NCBI RefSeq assembly: GCF_019175285.1
Contig: NC_056524.1
Coordinates: 166,514,946-166,578,945 of the forward strand
Direction: 5' to 3'
DNA length: 64,000 nucleotides
DNA from: Sceloporus undulatus
Taxonomy: Eukaryota > Chordata > Lepidosauria > Squamata > Phrynosomatidae
Part shown: piece after piece, positions 1 through 11,740 of the stretch
Position numbering within the stretch: the first letter of the stretch is position 1
Layout of the letters: every line of letters starts with the position of its first letter
Position numbers and translations under genes: made by a program
The notes under the pieces: model-generated
Told to the model about the DNA's origin: nothing
What the model saw: the letters and a program-made list of their open reading frames with translations, nothing else
Database searches by the model: none

Positions 1-237
1 TGCAGGCAAACACCACAACTCATTTCTGCCAAAAGACAGATGTTTAAATTACTGTAATTTTTATTGCAATTTTAATAACTGATTTTTATGCTGTTGTATT
101 TTAAATTGTGGATTAGGGATTGTTTTATTATTTTACTATGTTTTATTTTAATTGTAACCTGCCCCGATACTCCGAGGAGAGGCGGCTATAAATAATAATA
201 ATAATAATTATTATTATTATTATTATTATTATTATTT
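1..237 (+). repeat. LINE (L2/CR1-like) 3' end with TAA repeat tail
   Basis: An AT-rich 3' UTR-like stretch leads into the block 'cctgcc...ggcggctataaataa' at about 157-195, followed by a TAA/TTA microsatellite to 237. The 'cgcc...ggcgg.tataaataa' layout is typical of amniote L2/CR1-type LINE 3' ends and recurs near 31.4, 41.2, 44.0 and 61.0 kb. The 5' side runs off the window. Confidence 0.6.
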
Positions 238-971
238 AGGGAGGAACAATGTAACCCTCCCTGAAGGTGTCACCTGGTATGGTTCACACCCACCCCTCCA
301 GTGATGCCCCTGCTTCCAAGTAACTGGCATAGGACTGAAGTCTTAGAACGCTGTATCCATATAAGCACTGTAATATAGTATTATATGAATAATACTGTAT
401 GAGTAAAAATGGCATGGCTCACATTGAAGCAAATGTGCCAGTTGTTTTTATAATCTGGGGAAAAATAAGTGGAGTGGAGCTATAACAATTTGAGTTTAGA
501 CTATCAGAAGGTGAACAATGAACTGAAATATTGAGAGAAAGTGACTTTAGCATCTTCGGTTTTGTTTGAAAAGCTATTTCAAGTTCCTTCTCTTCCCAAG
601 GGAAAGAAACGCCAAGGAGCTGGTCTTGTCTGGGACGTCAGCAGCGAGCCATTTGTACATATAGGCTGTCAATGTAATTGTCAAGTTAAATGAAGCTGTC
701 CTTGGACTCAGACAGACTTGTTAGGCTGAGTTTCTGAAGAGCTCTTTTACCAAGACAGCTTGGTAAAATTAGAATGAACAGGTAATGGATACCAGGGTGT
801 GTTTTAAAATAGGCTTTAGCTACATGAAATACCTGTAGAGCAGATATAGTTGGCAAGCAAACCTGTTGCTTGCAGGAGCCAACAGTCCATTCTAAACTGT
901 CTTTGAATCAGTAATACACAAATTTCATATCACTTTGGGCCCTATCGGCACTCCTGTTTAACTACCTTCCT
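238..971. other. No feature seen
   Basis: Unique-looking AT-rich sequence. I see no long open frame with coding character and no recognised repeat. Confidence 0.5.
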
Positions 972-1090
972 CTGGCTGCTGCCACATTGTTGAATTAATG
1001 CCACCTGAGGCTGCTTTAACTGCCATGGCTCCATTTTATGGAATTCTGGGATTTGCATTTTCTTGGGGCACCAGAGCCTTCTGACAGTGA

Positions 1091-2249
1091 TGTTTATCAC
1101 ACATGAGACTGGAACTCTAAACCGAAGTGCTTCCGTAGCAGAGTCACTTTGAATCCAAGGCAATTCACGTGATGAACTATCACACGTGAAGAACGAAATT
1201 GTAGTAATTACAGGGTCAAAGTGGAGTGAGTTCCCATTGTATTACCACACTGGTATGTACCATGTGGATTCAACGATTCGAACCAGCACCCTTGCACATG
1301 CTCAGTGGGGTCTGAATGCATCGAGAACCTTTGCACTTCCGGGGTGAAGAAGGGGGCCCACTTCCAGGTTCCAGTTTCATGTGAATGCTAGCCTCACGTG
1401 AATGACAGCTTCACATTTCCTCTTCCTTTCTATTTTATTTCCCCTGTAACATCCGAATGTGCCATCCTTGTCAGCCCCCCAAACCCTGCTAGCACCATCC
1501 AAACGTGCCCTCCTTGACAGTCCTCCATTCCTCCCTGAAACATCTGAATGTGTCATCCTTGCCAGCCCCCAAACCCTGCCAGCATCATCCAAATGTGCCC
1601 TCTTTGACAGTCCTCCATTCTTCCCTGAAACATCCAAATGTGCCATCCTTGCCAGCCACCCAAACCCTGCCAGCATCATCCATATGTGCCCTCCTTGACA
1701 CAGCTTCATCCATACGTGCCCTCCATTTCTCCCTGAAACATCCAGCACTCTTTCTTTTGGCTCTGGAGTCTGTTTTTGCATTCAAACCAGCACCCACTGC
1801 CCACCCTCAGCTCTGTCTACGTTAAAACGTGAATACACTCATTCCCCAGTAGCTCTCTGCCCTTTCCCCAGCGGCATTTCTCCCTTGACAGCAATGGAAG
1901 CAGATGGAGTACCAGAAGCAAATGGAGCAAAATTGCAGCACCGCATCATGGGAAATGTGGGACCTTGGAGGTTTGGGGGTGTGTGTACCAGGATGGAAGC
2001 AAAATTGCATTCCACACCAGACCAATTTGGAGTGAAATCAAGTGAGCTTAGAAGCAATTTTTGTGAATTCACTTGTTACAGAATTCACCAAAATGAGGAG
2101 TCACTTTGGATTGACTGAGGAAGTGCCTCGGAATGACCCCCCATAGAAAGCAATCACATGTGATAATACCTCACGTTATCACGTGAATTCGCATCGTTGG
2201 ACCCACAGTCATGTTGGAACAGAGCTGCAAAAACCTCCGTGTGATAAAT
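1091..2249. mobile_element. hAT-like non-autonomous element, about 1.16 kb
   Basis: The ends read 'tgtttatcacac' and 'gtgtgataaat', inverted copies of each other and of the TTTATCACA-type ends of at least six other elements here. Flanks gacagtga and acaagtga look like a degraded 8-bp target duplication, as expected for hAT elements. A second inverted pair built on 'aattcacgtgat' lies inside both ends (about 1161 and 2180). There is no transposase open frame. The interior carries a minisatellite. Confidence 0.65.
1450..1737. repeat. Minisatellite, unit about 91 bp, three copies
   Basis: Units start at about 1450, 1541 and 1631, with a partial fourth at 1738. Each contains 'catcc.aatgtg.catcctt', 'aaaccctgc.agca' and 'ttgacagtcctccattc'. 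Copies differ by scattered substitutions. The overlapping open frames on both strands here follow from the repeat and are not genes. Confidence 0.8.
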
Positions 2250-2367
2250 ACAAGTGAAGGCTAAATAGCTCAAAAAAGTAGATATCCCAGAATTCAATAT
2301 TATTGGCCCATGACACTGCATTAATGCAGTGTCAAACTGCATTAATTCTGCAGTGTAGATGCATCCG

Positions 2368-3229
2368 CTGATGCCATTCCCTTGCCTGCCTCCTTGGGTC
2401 AGGTGGCTAGACTGGGTTGAATGCGTTGAGTAACTTGTTCGCTGGGTTGAAGCTTGAATCTGTGCCCTCATGCTATGCCAACCTACACAGTTGTGATGTC
2501 AATAAAATTGTGGCCATTTTATTTCCAAGATGGTTGGTTTGGGTGGTTCTTTGCTGTGGTCCTTAGCTCTTTCAATCTCATATCAAAGATTGCAGCTAGG
2601 TCTGCAACTATCTAGTAATATTAGAAAATATTCTTGCTGCCTTATACATCAGGACTTGGTCAGAAACACCATAAATATGCAGTAGCAGGCTGTTGAATGC
2701 TCCTTATGGACTCACCAACTACACCTATCTACTTAGCGATTATTGTGCTGTATTGTGCTGTATTTGTCAGATGATAAATTACATTGTATCTATACTAATA
2801 GCAAACTGAGTTGTCTGAAGGCTTGTCATGTAGCCATACATTCAGGGAAACACTTCCCCACAAAACCTAGCTCAGTGGGAATTAAGCATGACCAATGGGG
2901 ATATAATATGTTGAAAGACAACTAGTGGGACAATAGAAACCAAGAGAGTTAGAACAGAGTTTTCAGCATGGGTAGACTCCACACTTTTGCGTGCTTTTGA
3001 ATGAGTGAGAAAAGATGGTTGAGTCACACACTATGTTTTTAGCACAGCATATAGTTTAGACCCTAACTGACTGGTAAACAGAGGGATCCTTGTTTAATGT
3101 TGAGATTTTGTTAAAATTACTGAATGAACCACACATCATAAAAGCAGCCCCCCATCCCATATCTGTGCATTTCATTTTTTTCCTCCCTAATTGTAGGACC
3201 ATACATTTCTCATGATAAAATTCATTTTG
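2368..3229. other. No feature seen
   Basis: Unique-looking AT-rich sequence with no recognised repeat and only short open frames. Confidence 0.5.
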
Positions 3230-3446
3230 GTTCAAAATGCACTGCAGAAACAATCCAGTTTGAGATTGCTTTAACTGCCCTGGCTCAGTGCTAGGGAATC
3301 CTGGGAATTGTAGTTTTGTGAGATAGTTAGCCTTCTCTGTCAGAGGGCTCTGGTGCTACAATAAACTGCATTTCCCAGGATTCACTAACACCGAGCCAGG
3401 ACAATTAAAGTGGTCTCAAACTGAATTATTTCTGCACTGTGTTTTG
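3230..3446. mobile_element. Foldback MITE, CTGCAGAA family
   Basis: A full-length palindromic copy. The left arm has 'cactgcagaaacaatccag' then 'ggaatcctgggaattgtag'. The right arm gives the inverted counterparts, ending 'gaattatttctgcactgtg'. There is no coding capacity. This family has about nine copies in the window. Confidence 0.75.
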
Positions 3447-3750
3447 GACTTAAAATAGATTTATCCATTAGACTTTGCTGAATGCTTCCAGTATTTTTCT
3501 TTAACGGTGGCCAGATATCTCTGAGTCAGCTGTACTATAATGTGGGCATGCTGTGTCAGTACTTGGCATTCTGTAACTCCTTCTTCCAGGTCCCACTGAA
3601 AATACCTTGAGTGTCTGAGAAATTGCTTCTGTGTTTGATGACTAATTGCCATGATTTCCTTGACCCCACACTTAAAGTATATTACAGTATTCTTTCTTAA
3701 AGATTTCCCAATGCCCTATCATGGGACATAGCCAATAATTTCACATTGGC

Positions 3751-4081
3751 GTTTATCAAACGGGAGGAATTTCTCTTAAATTCAAATGAAAAGAAAGTGG
3801 GGCCAGAATGCATTCACTTAAAGTTGCTAGTTTGGCGCAATTACGTGAATGCGCATTGCGTTCAAACTGGCTCCCCATTGCTTGAAAATAGCATGCCATT
3901 GCCTGAATTTGTGTGTGGCAGTCTATCACACAGTAACGTGAAACCACATGATTGTGTTCGGACTGACTTCCCATTGCCCGAATTTGTGTGTAGTGGGTTA
4001 TCACACAATAATGTTAAACCCCATAATTGCGTTCAGATTGCCATTGGATTATACTTCCAATTTCCCTTGTCTGATAAACTC
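3751..4081. mobile_element. hAT-like MITE, TTTATCA ends
   Basis: Starts 'gtttatcaaacgggagg' and ends 'cttgtctgataaact'. The interior has repeated 'ttgcctgaatttgtgtg' blocks. A second copy of the family lies in the opposite orientation at 32206-32464 and shares the interior blocks. The 163-codon open frame across it is incidental. Confidence 0.65.
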
Positions 4082-5126
4082 CACTGTCTAGTTGATGTAG
4101 ATTGTTTTCCCCCATCAACCCTACAAATAGGGCAAGGACCATATGCTTCTGTTTACAGATGTGAGATGTTATGTTTTTACAGCTGGCCTGACTCTCTTTT
4201 TAAAGCATGGGATTTATTCATTTTGTACTCTGGCTGAATAGTAAATTGTAAATCTTGGCAATTTATGCCACTAGAATGATGTTTGACTTGCTTCCAAATC
4301 AAAGTTGTTTACATGCTATTTCAGAAGAAAAAAAATGCAGCTGCATGTTGTCAGTTTAAATTCTGAATATGTAAATGGGCTGGAAATTCTTGGCAGGAGA
4401 GATGGCTAGGTTTCTCTTAAACGTGACTGAGCTTGGAAGTATCTAAGGTCCAAACAAGACCTGTGAAACCTTTGGCCTTCCAGATGTTTTGAACACCTGG
4501 GCCCAAAGAAACAGATAGCTTGGCCAATGATAACAGATTAAGCCGGTGTGTAAAACGTTGGGAAAAGAAAGGTTTAGAAAATTCTCAATCTCATTGTATT
4601 TCTCCTAATCCCATTTCCATTGCCATCCACTCCTTTATTTGTATCAAACTGTGAGACTTGGAGACTTTGTTTTTTTCTTCCTGCATGGAACTTAAATTGC
4701 TATTTCCATAATTTATTTCTGTAATATCCACATTTATTTACATACTTTCCCTAGCATATGCATTTTTGCGGATCCTTCCCATCTTACCGAATTGTGTTTG
4801 TATGTATTGTTCAACTATCTGAATTTTTAGCCGTTTACAGTTGGAAAATTATACATCGTTTTGTGCACACTTGTTAATTGTAGAAGTTTTGGAGCCAAAG
4901 GATGTCTTCTTTCACGGTGAGTCTTCAGAGGTGCAGAATGTGTAACTGTGGCAAGAAACCTGGAACCATCATAGTTCTTTTCCATCCCAATGGAAATCTG
5001 ACCATATCCCAGTGATGGTAAGAAAGAATATTTGAAAAATGGTTAAAAATAACTGAACAATACATTTCTCAAGGGTTGAGAAACCCTGATCATAAGGATC
5101 CTGGATTGATGAGAATCTTATCCGTT
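4082..5126. other. No feature seen
   Basis: AT-rich sequence with no recognised repeat and no coding signal. Confidence 0.45.
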
Positions 5127-5266
5127 TGGAACTTATTCTACACATAATTTGAATATTTTTTTTTCTGCACAGAGAGCAGTATTTTCTGTGCAGAAAATAA
5201 GAAGCATTACATACTGTTTTCTATGGGAAAAGACCACATGTGAATTTTGTACAGAATAAGTTCCAA
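5127..5266. repeat. Inverted repeat, MITE-like, about 140 bp
   Basis: 'ttggaacttattctac' on the left is matched by its complement 'acagaataagttccaag' on the right. A smaller nested hairpin (ctgcacag / ctgtgcag) lies between. It is probably an old foldback element of a family I cannot name. Confidence 0.5.
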
Positions 5267-5584
5267 GCTGTGAATTGTCATTGAAAAGTGCATAGTTTTT
5301 GAATACTTTCCCATAGCTAAAAGAAAATTGCTAAAATTACTCATTGCTTTGAGAAGAAGATTAATGAAGAATTACATCCTTACATTACCCTAGCAAAGCT
5401 TTGAATGTAGAGAGAGCAATCAAACCCGAGGCTTTGAAAATACTTCATAGTAAATTGGAGAGTAATTTTCATCAGGATAGCAGCATACAGAATGATGTTT
5501 TACTGTTCTCTTTCTAGTTGCAGTCCCAATGAAAATTGGTCTATATGCTGAGGCAAATAGCATTAGATAGAAAGCTCCCATAGG

Positions 5585-5849
5585 ACTTTATCACATGGAG
5601 GAAAATTAGTTTAAAAAGACATTTTCCTGGGATAGTGGTGTGACTGAGGCAAAGATTTTCACGCACATCATGCTTAGAGAGGACTTATCCCTGGAAGAAC
5701 CAGGAATGATTTGTTGCTGGAGCATTCCTGATTTTTCCCCGGATAAGTTCTCTCTAATTGCGACATTGTGTGAAAATCTTCACTATGATTGTGTTACTGT
5801 CCTGGGAAAATGCCTTTTTAAACCCCCAATTTCCCCCGTGTGATACAAT
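5585..5849. mobile_element. hAT-like foldback MITE with clear target duplication
   Basis: Long inverted arms begin 'actttatcacatgg' and end 'cgtgtgatacaat'. The arms pair over roughly 100 bp each, including 'cattttcctggga'. The flanks ccatagg (5578-5584) and ccatagg (5850-5856) are identical, fitting an 8-bp hAT-type duplication with the last base changed. Confidence 0.75.
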
Positions 5850-6303
5850 CCATAGGCACCAATGTGAGGCTCGTCCTCCCATGGTGATTGCGGTCCATAT
5901 GGGTGTGCATGTGAAAATATAATTATGTTTGCAACTGGGGAGGGAAAAATAAAGCCTTTTGTCTCTGTATTTGAAATGAATATCCCTTCCACCAATTAAT
6001 TTCTTTTTAGCCTAGGCGTAGTTGTTACTGAGAAGTTAAAATGACAGTTTTCCCTTTAAGGTTACAATAGAGATGTTTTTGAACAATAAAAAAGTCAATT
6101 CATGGCCAGGTAAAGGGTTTCCCAACATTCAGGGAACCATATCAGGAAGAATAAAGCAACAGTGAGATTTTTCTATGTTATTCTTCCAGCCTTCACATTT
6201 TGCAAGGTCTTCTGGGGAATTATTTTGCACAGATACATAATTTCTCTTGAATACAGAAGCTATTTATCCTTCTCTACAAGTACAAAAGAGGCAAAGGTTT
6301 ATA
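5850..6303. other. No feature seen
   Basis: AT-rich sequence with no recognised element. Confidence 0.45.
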
Positions 6304-6896
6304 CAGTTGGTCCTTGGTGTCGGTGGACCTGCCATCCACAGATTCAAGCATCTGCAGACAGCAAGCCTCTGTTGAAGTGGAGGAGGCAGCAGTGGCATTG
6401 AGGTGGAGGAAGAGGAGGTAGAGGAGGGAAAAGGTGGTGGTGGTGGTAGTGGAGGAGGAGGAGGTAGAGAATGAGGAGGAGAAAGGGACAGAGGAAGAGA
6501 CAGAGAAGGAAGAAGAGGAGGAGGAAAAGGTGGTGGCAGCAGAGGAGGAAATAGAGGAGAAAAAGCTGGAAGAGGAGGAGGAGAAGGCCAAGGAGGAGGA
6601 AAGGAGGAGGAGGTGGAGACAGAGGCAGAGGAGGAGAAGACGTAGGAAGAGGAGGAATAGGTGGTGGTAGCGGGGACAGCAGTTGAGGACAGCAGCCCAA
6701 GGCCGGTGCTGGGATCTCACTGGTTGGCTCAGGAGCTGTCATCTTCCTCACCACTCAGCCTGCCATTTAGGTAAAGTTCCTTTGTTCCCAATGGTGGTGT
6801 GGCTGTGGGGACAATGGGGACTCAAGCATCCATGGATGTTGGTATACATGGGGCGGTGATGTCCGGAACGGTTCCCCCACTGATACCGATGCTGGC
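6304..6896. mobile_element. Tigger/pogo-like (Tc1-mariner) element with purine-rich core
   Basis: The left end 'cagttggtccttggtgtc' follows a TA. The right end, read on the minus strand, gives a similar terminus with 'ggtatcagtgggggaac' and 'ccatggatgcttgagtcc', the pattern of Tigger-type elements. A diverged relative is at 14071-14272. The middle is replaced or expanded by a GGA-rich tract. No transposase frame is present. Confidence 0.5.
6375..6690 (+). repeat. Long polypurine (GGA/GAG) tract
   Basis: About 300 bases nearly all A or G on the plus strand, an impure (gga)n with few interruptions. Both strands show long open frames (Glu/Lys-rich on plus, Ser/Leu/Pro-rich on minus) that are artefacts of composition. 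Confidence 0.85.
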
Positions 6897-7735
6897 TATA
6901 CCCCTAAATTCACTGTGTATTTAGGAGTCAATCCTGTTGAACTCTACTTTTTGGGAAAATGGCTAGCTATAAGATGTCAAACTGATCAGGACTCTGGGGA
7001 AATCATATCTGAGAAAGAGGCATGAAATTTCACTACAAGACCCAGCATACCTGAAAAATTTGTGAAGCAGTTTGATTTATCCAGACACCATCCTTTGGGG
7101 GTTCAGATGAGCCTTATTCTACACTGTAGCACTGGAACCCATCCCTTTACCTTCAAGAGCTAAGGCATATGTAAGTTGATCCAGGGATGGGAAAGAAACA
7201 TGACACACATCCATGGATCACTTAGGGGCTGGCCCGGGGACACTGCTATGGTCCTGCATGGCCACAAAAAGGAGCAGTAAGAAACTGCTTCTTTTGCAGC
7301 TGAATTTGGGCTGTGTTCAGCAGCCCTGACTTGGCCTTCAAGTGATCCAGGGGCATGCACCATGTTTGTGCCCTGTCCTCAGATTGGCCTGACGGCAGCC
7401 CTTTTGTGCCATCTGTTTGAGGCCTTAGCCTTCTTTTAAAACTTATTTAAGTAGTCTTTGCACATTAAAAGAAATAGTCTAATATAGGAGAGAGAGAGAG
7501 AGAGAGAAGAGGAAAAAATGACCACAGCTTAGAATGCTGCAGGAAAAGAGTGGGCATTGTAAAACCAACCAACAAGAAGTCAACATAAACATGCTGTGCC
7601 AAACTCCTATAAAGTAATATGCAAATTAGCAATTAGTGATATAGAAATGCATAAGTTGCTAATTGTGATGCATTATGAATCCAGTATTGTTACTAGGAAC
7701 TTGATAAGGTCCAAATCTGGAAATAGCCATAAGCA

Positions 7736-7739
<4 letters not shown>
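6897..7739. other. No gene; short GA repeat at about 7487-7507
   Basis: Unique-looking sequence with a short (ag)n run. No coding or repeat-family signal. Confidence 0.5.

Positions 7740-7769
<30 letters not shown>
7740..7769. repeat. (CA)n microsatellite
   Basis: Uninterrupted CA dinucleotides, about 15 units. Confidence 0.95.
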
Positions 7770-7772
<3 letters not shown>

Positions 7773-9253
7773 AATTTTAGCTAGGTTAATCCTGAATTGA
7801 GCCAGGGTATACTTGTTTGTCATCATCATCATTCCTGATGTGTTGACTTATAATGCCAAATTTTCTGTTTAGTGAAATGCCACTGTTTCCTCTTTAATTG
7901 CTTTTTAAGAATGTAAACAAATGCAACTCATTTGTTGTGCACAGTATTTCTTGGAGAAGTACATCAGTCTGTATTTAGGTTGCAGTAACTTATAAAGAAT
8001 TCAAAATCTTTGCAGGTATCACTTATAAACTCAAGCTACACTCTGTATTTTGTAGGCCAAACCTACAATTCTCCAGGACTGTAAAATAGCTCATATCTTT
8101 TTCACAGCAAGTACGTTTGGACCTGGCTAGTTCCTGAAGAGGAACTGATAACAGATGTACATCTCATTTCCTTGGAGAAAACTACAGATGTAACAACTAC
8201 AAATAATTAAGTCTGTAATCCTGTGCATATATGGGAGTAAGTCCCACTGAAGCCAATGGAATAATGATACAGAACACGTTAGTTTGATGGAGTTATTTCT
8301 ATTAAATTGTAGCAATACCCTGCTCCAATTGATTTTCTTGCCTTTAAACAGGTAATAGAGTCCAGTAAACCTCATGGTCTGAATTCTACCCAAAGTACAT
8401 TAGTTACGAATGTAAGGTATTCACCTTTCAAATTCGTTTTCTTGCTTCCTTTTTCATTTCAGCTGACCTCTGGAGTCTTTCATATTATTGAAATCCTATT
8501 TTCAGTTTAATATACTTGTTAATAATAGACTACAGGTCATCAAACATGTATTTCTAAAGTTACTGATACCCAGGATATAATTACAGTTCACTGGAGAAAT
8601 GCTTTCCTTCTCCAGCTACACATTTTGGAAAGACTGAATATTCTTCTTTCACACTGGTGTTGCGAACATAGGTTTCAGAGTTTTCACTTCATAGAAAGCA
8701 ACCTAAAGATAAATAGCAGCAATTTCCCTCAAGGTCATCAGAAATGACTGCTAGGAGAAGTTTTCTAGGAGGGGATCAGTGAGTGGGAGGAGTTGGTAGT
8801 TCAAACCACATCTTCTTATGAATATTCAAAAAAGGAATGCAATTTCATTTCCTTTTTTTGTAAACAAAATCTTGCAGATCAATGTATAGGAAAATTTGGT
8901 TTGCATAGATGTGGCTTTCCAAGCAAAATGCAGACTGCAGCCTATTAGCTATCTGCCAGTATTTAATGACCTTTTAAAGATCTTTCCCTCCACTATGTCT
9001 TCAGAGTAACCAATAGTGGCAGCCATAGGCTGGCATTCTGTTAAGGACATATGCATGTATAAGTTGCACTATGCATACAGGATGTATTATTCACCATAGT
9101 GCAACTGATGGCAGTGGCAGAAGCAGAGTTATGCCTACAGAAGTGTTGTGCATTGTAGTTGCACATTATGCATTGGAGTTGTGCATTTCATAGTGGCACC
9201 CAGTCATTGACATATGTTGGGCCGTGCTGCTCTTTTGCATGGGCTGGCATAGC
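7770..9253. other. Mostly unique; small old repeat fragment near 8210-8270
   Basis: The block 'tgggagtaagtcccactgaa' near 8230 matches a short interspersed sequence common in squamate genomes; I cannot assign its family. The rest shows no recognised element or gene. Confidence 0.4.
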
Positions 9254-9857
9254 TGTCAGCGCAACTGCTGGGGTCCAACAACCACTGTCAGCAACTCCAA
9301 CGAATCCTGGGGTTAAATCAGACCCTTGTAGCAGAGCTGGCAATTTCCAGAAGCTGAAGCGTGCCTCCAAAGTCCAATTGGGATGACAGCAACTGGATGT
9401 CTTCCAGGAACTGCAGCAATGCAGGAACCTCTGGGGACACATAGCAAACCGATGCTGTAGCTTCTTCTGATAAACCACCAGAGAAACAAAGTCCCCAAAG
9501 TGCTCTTTATTAACAGTGCTATAATACAAAACCAGATCTCCAAAACATACCAATCCAACTCCTACTTCAAACCCACAAGCTATCCCTTGCAACCCCTGGG
9601 CTTATGTAGTCTCCAGACCATGTGGTCTCCCAAACCCAGTGAGTTCAGGTGTGTAACCATGTCATGTGTCTCCTGTGCAATCCAGACACATGTTTCATCA
9701 TCCATGGCTACGTGCACTTGGACACTGAAGTGTCCTTGAGCCAATGAGCTTCAGCTGTGCTGATCAGCCTTGCCACTCTGCTGAATGCTCATGGCCAAAC
9801 ACACACACATCAAGCATTTCCCTGTGTGCTGTGTTTTAAGCCTTCATATCCCTGACA
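9254..9857 (-). mobile_element. Solo LTR (retrovirus-like), about 604 bp
   Basis: The ends are TGTCAG and CTGACA, and it is flanked by identical 5-bp duplications ATAGC (9249-9253 and 9858-9862). On the minus strand an AATAAA poly(A) signal lies near 9510, so the LTR reads on minus. No internal gag, pol or env is seen, so this is a solitary LTR left by recombination. It is a fossil; the perfect duplication suggests moderate age. Confidence 0.7.
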
Positions 9858-10048
9858 ATAGCATAGCTCTGTTTTCAGATATTTATCCTGTGCTGAGGAG
9901 CTGTGGGGTTGCAGCCATAGTCTGTTGTGGGTCCTGGTACAAAATATATTTCTGCCTCCCAATGTAGTTTGAACATAAATCACTAACCCTCAGATCTGGT
10001 TCTCATAGTCAACTCTTAGGGCTTCTGTTAAAAAGGACTCTGTGGCCA

Positions 10049-10433
10049 TTGGCAATTCATCATTTGAGACGTGGTGCTGGAGAAAGTGCTGAGGATTCCG
10101 CAGACAGCCAAAAAGAGAAACAAATGGGTCCTAGAGCAGATCAAGCCAGAAATCTCCCTGGAAGCCAAGCGACAAAACTGAGGCTGTCGTACTTCAGACA
10201 CATCATGAGAAGGCAGAACTCATTGGAAAAAACAATAATGTTAGGAAAGGTGGAGGGAAGTAGAAAGAGAGGCAGGCGGCATGCTAGATAGATGGATTCT
10301 ATTAAGGAGGTCATGGGTATAAATGTACAGGAACTAAGCAGAGTAGTGGAGGACAGGGGGTCTTGGAGATGTCCCATTCACAGGGCTGCCATGGGTCGAG
10401 ATCAACTTGAGGGCAGTTAATAAGAACAACAAA
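10049..10433 (+). mobile_element. Bov-B (RTE-clade) LINE 3' end, 5'-truncated
   Basis: The translation gives the end of the Bov-B reverse-transcriptase ORF: motifs 'KLRLSYFRHIMRRQNS', 'LEKTIMLGKVEGS' and then, after an in-frame stop near 10289, 'RWMDSIKE'-like sequence. The 3' part reads 'catgggtcgagatcaacttg', the Bov-B tail also used by the SINEs in this window, and ends in an AAC-rich tail. Only the last few hundred bases are present, as is usual for 5'-truncated copies. It is dead. Confidence 0.85.
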
Positions 10434-10479
10434 TGATTAGTATCAATGTTCCTAACTTTCACAGAAGATATATTGCTTG

Positions 10480-10513
10480 AAAAGGAAGGAAGGAAGGAAG
10501 GAAGGAAGGAAGG
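10480..10513. repeat. (GGAA)n microsatellite
   Basis: Uninterrupted ggaa tetranucleotides directly before the MITE at 10521. Confidence 0.9.
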
Positions 10514-10520
10514 ACATAGG

Positions 10521-10857
10521 AATTTATCACATGGGAGGCAAAGTGCCCAAATCCCAGGGATAAATGGGATTTAAATCCTGTGAATATCCCACAAGAGCGG
10601 GATTGTTCTCAGACATGTCAGGGCACTTTGGCATTAACCCATGCAGAAAGCTGCAAAATCGCACCACTTTTTAACTTCAGGATTCTCCCAAAGTTAAAAA
10701 GTGGCATGATTTTGCAACTTTCTGCACGGGTTAATGTTGGGTTAATGCCAAAGTGCCCTGATGTCATGTGAAAACAATCCCTCTTTTGTGGGATATTCAC
10801 AGCTTTAAACCCAGTTTATCCACGGGATTTGGGCGCTTCCCTCCAGTGTGATTAACT
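10521..10857. mobile_element. hAT-like foldback MITE, about 337 bp
   Basis: Starts 'aatttatcacatggga' and ends 'ccagtgtgattaact'. The arms pair nearly end to end, including 'cagggcactttggcattaac' on the left and its complement on the right. The flanks share 'catag', consistent with a decayed 8-bp target duplication. Confidence 0.75.
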
Positions 10858-11740
10858 CCATAGCTGGATTCATTTTGTGGCTGCCAAAATTATGATGTGT
10901 TTATCACATCCTGTCAGAAATTTTCTGTCAAACTGCTTTGCATCTTGCCTGATGAAAGAGATCCGAATATTTCAGGCACTTGCCAAATTTTAGTACCCTT
11001 TCGGGTGGTCAGATTAAAATAATATACTAGTACAGATTTTTGAAGACAAGCACAAACACACACACACACACACACACTTATCACATCATGCCAGAAATAT
11101 TACAGCTTTCTCTCAGATGAAAAATTGTGATATGTGCTTTTCACAAACACATGGGAACAACTAGAAGGCTGATGACAGAAGAGAGGAATGGGATGGGGGT
11201 GAAGTTGCTGCAAGGGAGACAGACCAGCATAGACCTTCTCACTTGGACCAGTAAAGAACATGAGGAAGAAGAAAGAAAGAGGGGAGTGTTTTCTGGGACA
11301 TTAAGGGAAGAAGGTTTGTTTCTCCTGTCCTGCACAATATTTGCCTACAGAGCATAGAGTCTTTCAATCTGGCTTAGTGGTCAAGGAAGTGGCACCGATA
11401 TTAGTCTGAGGTGGTGCTCCTAACTGATAATGCCACTTGAGGGCACTGAGAGCATGAGAGATCTGTGGCCACTAAGTTACATGCTACAATCAGATGGTAA
11501 AATATAGTGGTATAGGCTGACAGGGCTGAAGATCTGGCAGGGTCTCAAAACAATCCCCATGCATTTGAGTTAACTAAACTGAGGCTACTGTCATTAGGGC
11601 ACAAACATCCATTTGTGAGTCATTTGGATGTTCTCACACAGTTGTCCATTGAACTAGAATCTTAATGTGTCTGTGAAATTTGCAAGGATTCATAAGTCTT
11701 CACAGAGGTCAAAGTCTTGTTCTGTAAGCTCAGGTATTAC
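10858..11740. other. No gene; (CA)n at about 11054-11080
   Basis: Apart from a CA microsatellite, the sequence is unique-looking with no recognised element. Confidence 0.5.

Larger units (their letters stand above)
972..2367. mobile_element. Foldback MITE (CTGCAGAA family), split by a later hAT-like insertion
   Basis: The left half (972-1090) and right half (2250-2367) match the two halves of a palindromic MITE that is intact near 3.2, 12.2 and 34.3 kb. Shared blocks are 'ctttaactgccatggct', 'ggaattctgggatttg' and 'attctgcagtgtagatg'. The gap between the halves is filled by the element at 1091-2249, so this MITE is the older of the two. The right half has a small internal loss. Confidence 0.7.

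Noticed and set aside
1377-1825. Repetitive open frames on both strands
   Set aside because: Products of the 91-base minisatellite. Frames exist on both strands only because the unit length and composition avoid stops.
3746-4237. 163-codon plus-strand open frame
   Set aside because: It mostly translates the MITE at 3751-4081, whose repeated blocks explain the repeated peptide.
6274-6754. Overlapping long open frames on both strands (Glu/Lys-rich and Ser/Leu/Pro-rich)
   Set aside because: They follow from the purine/pyrimidine tract, which rarely forms stop codons, and have no domain.
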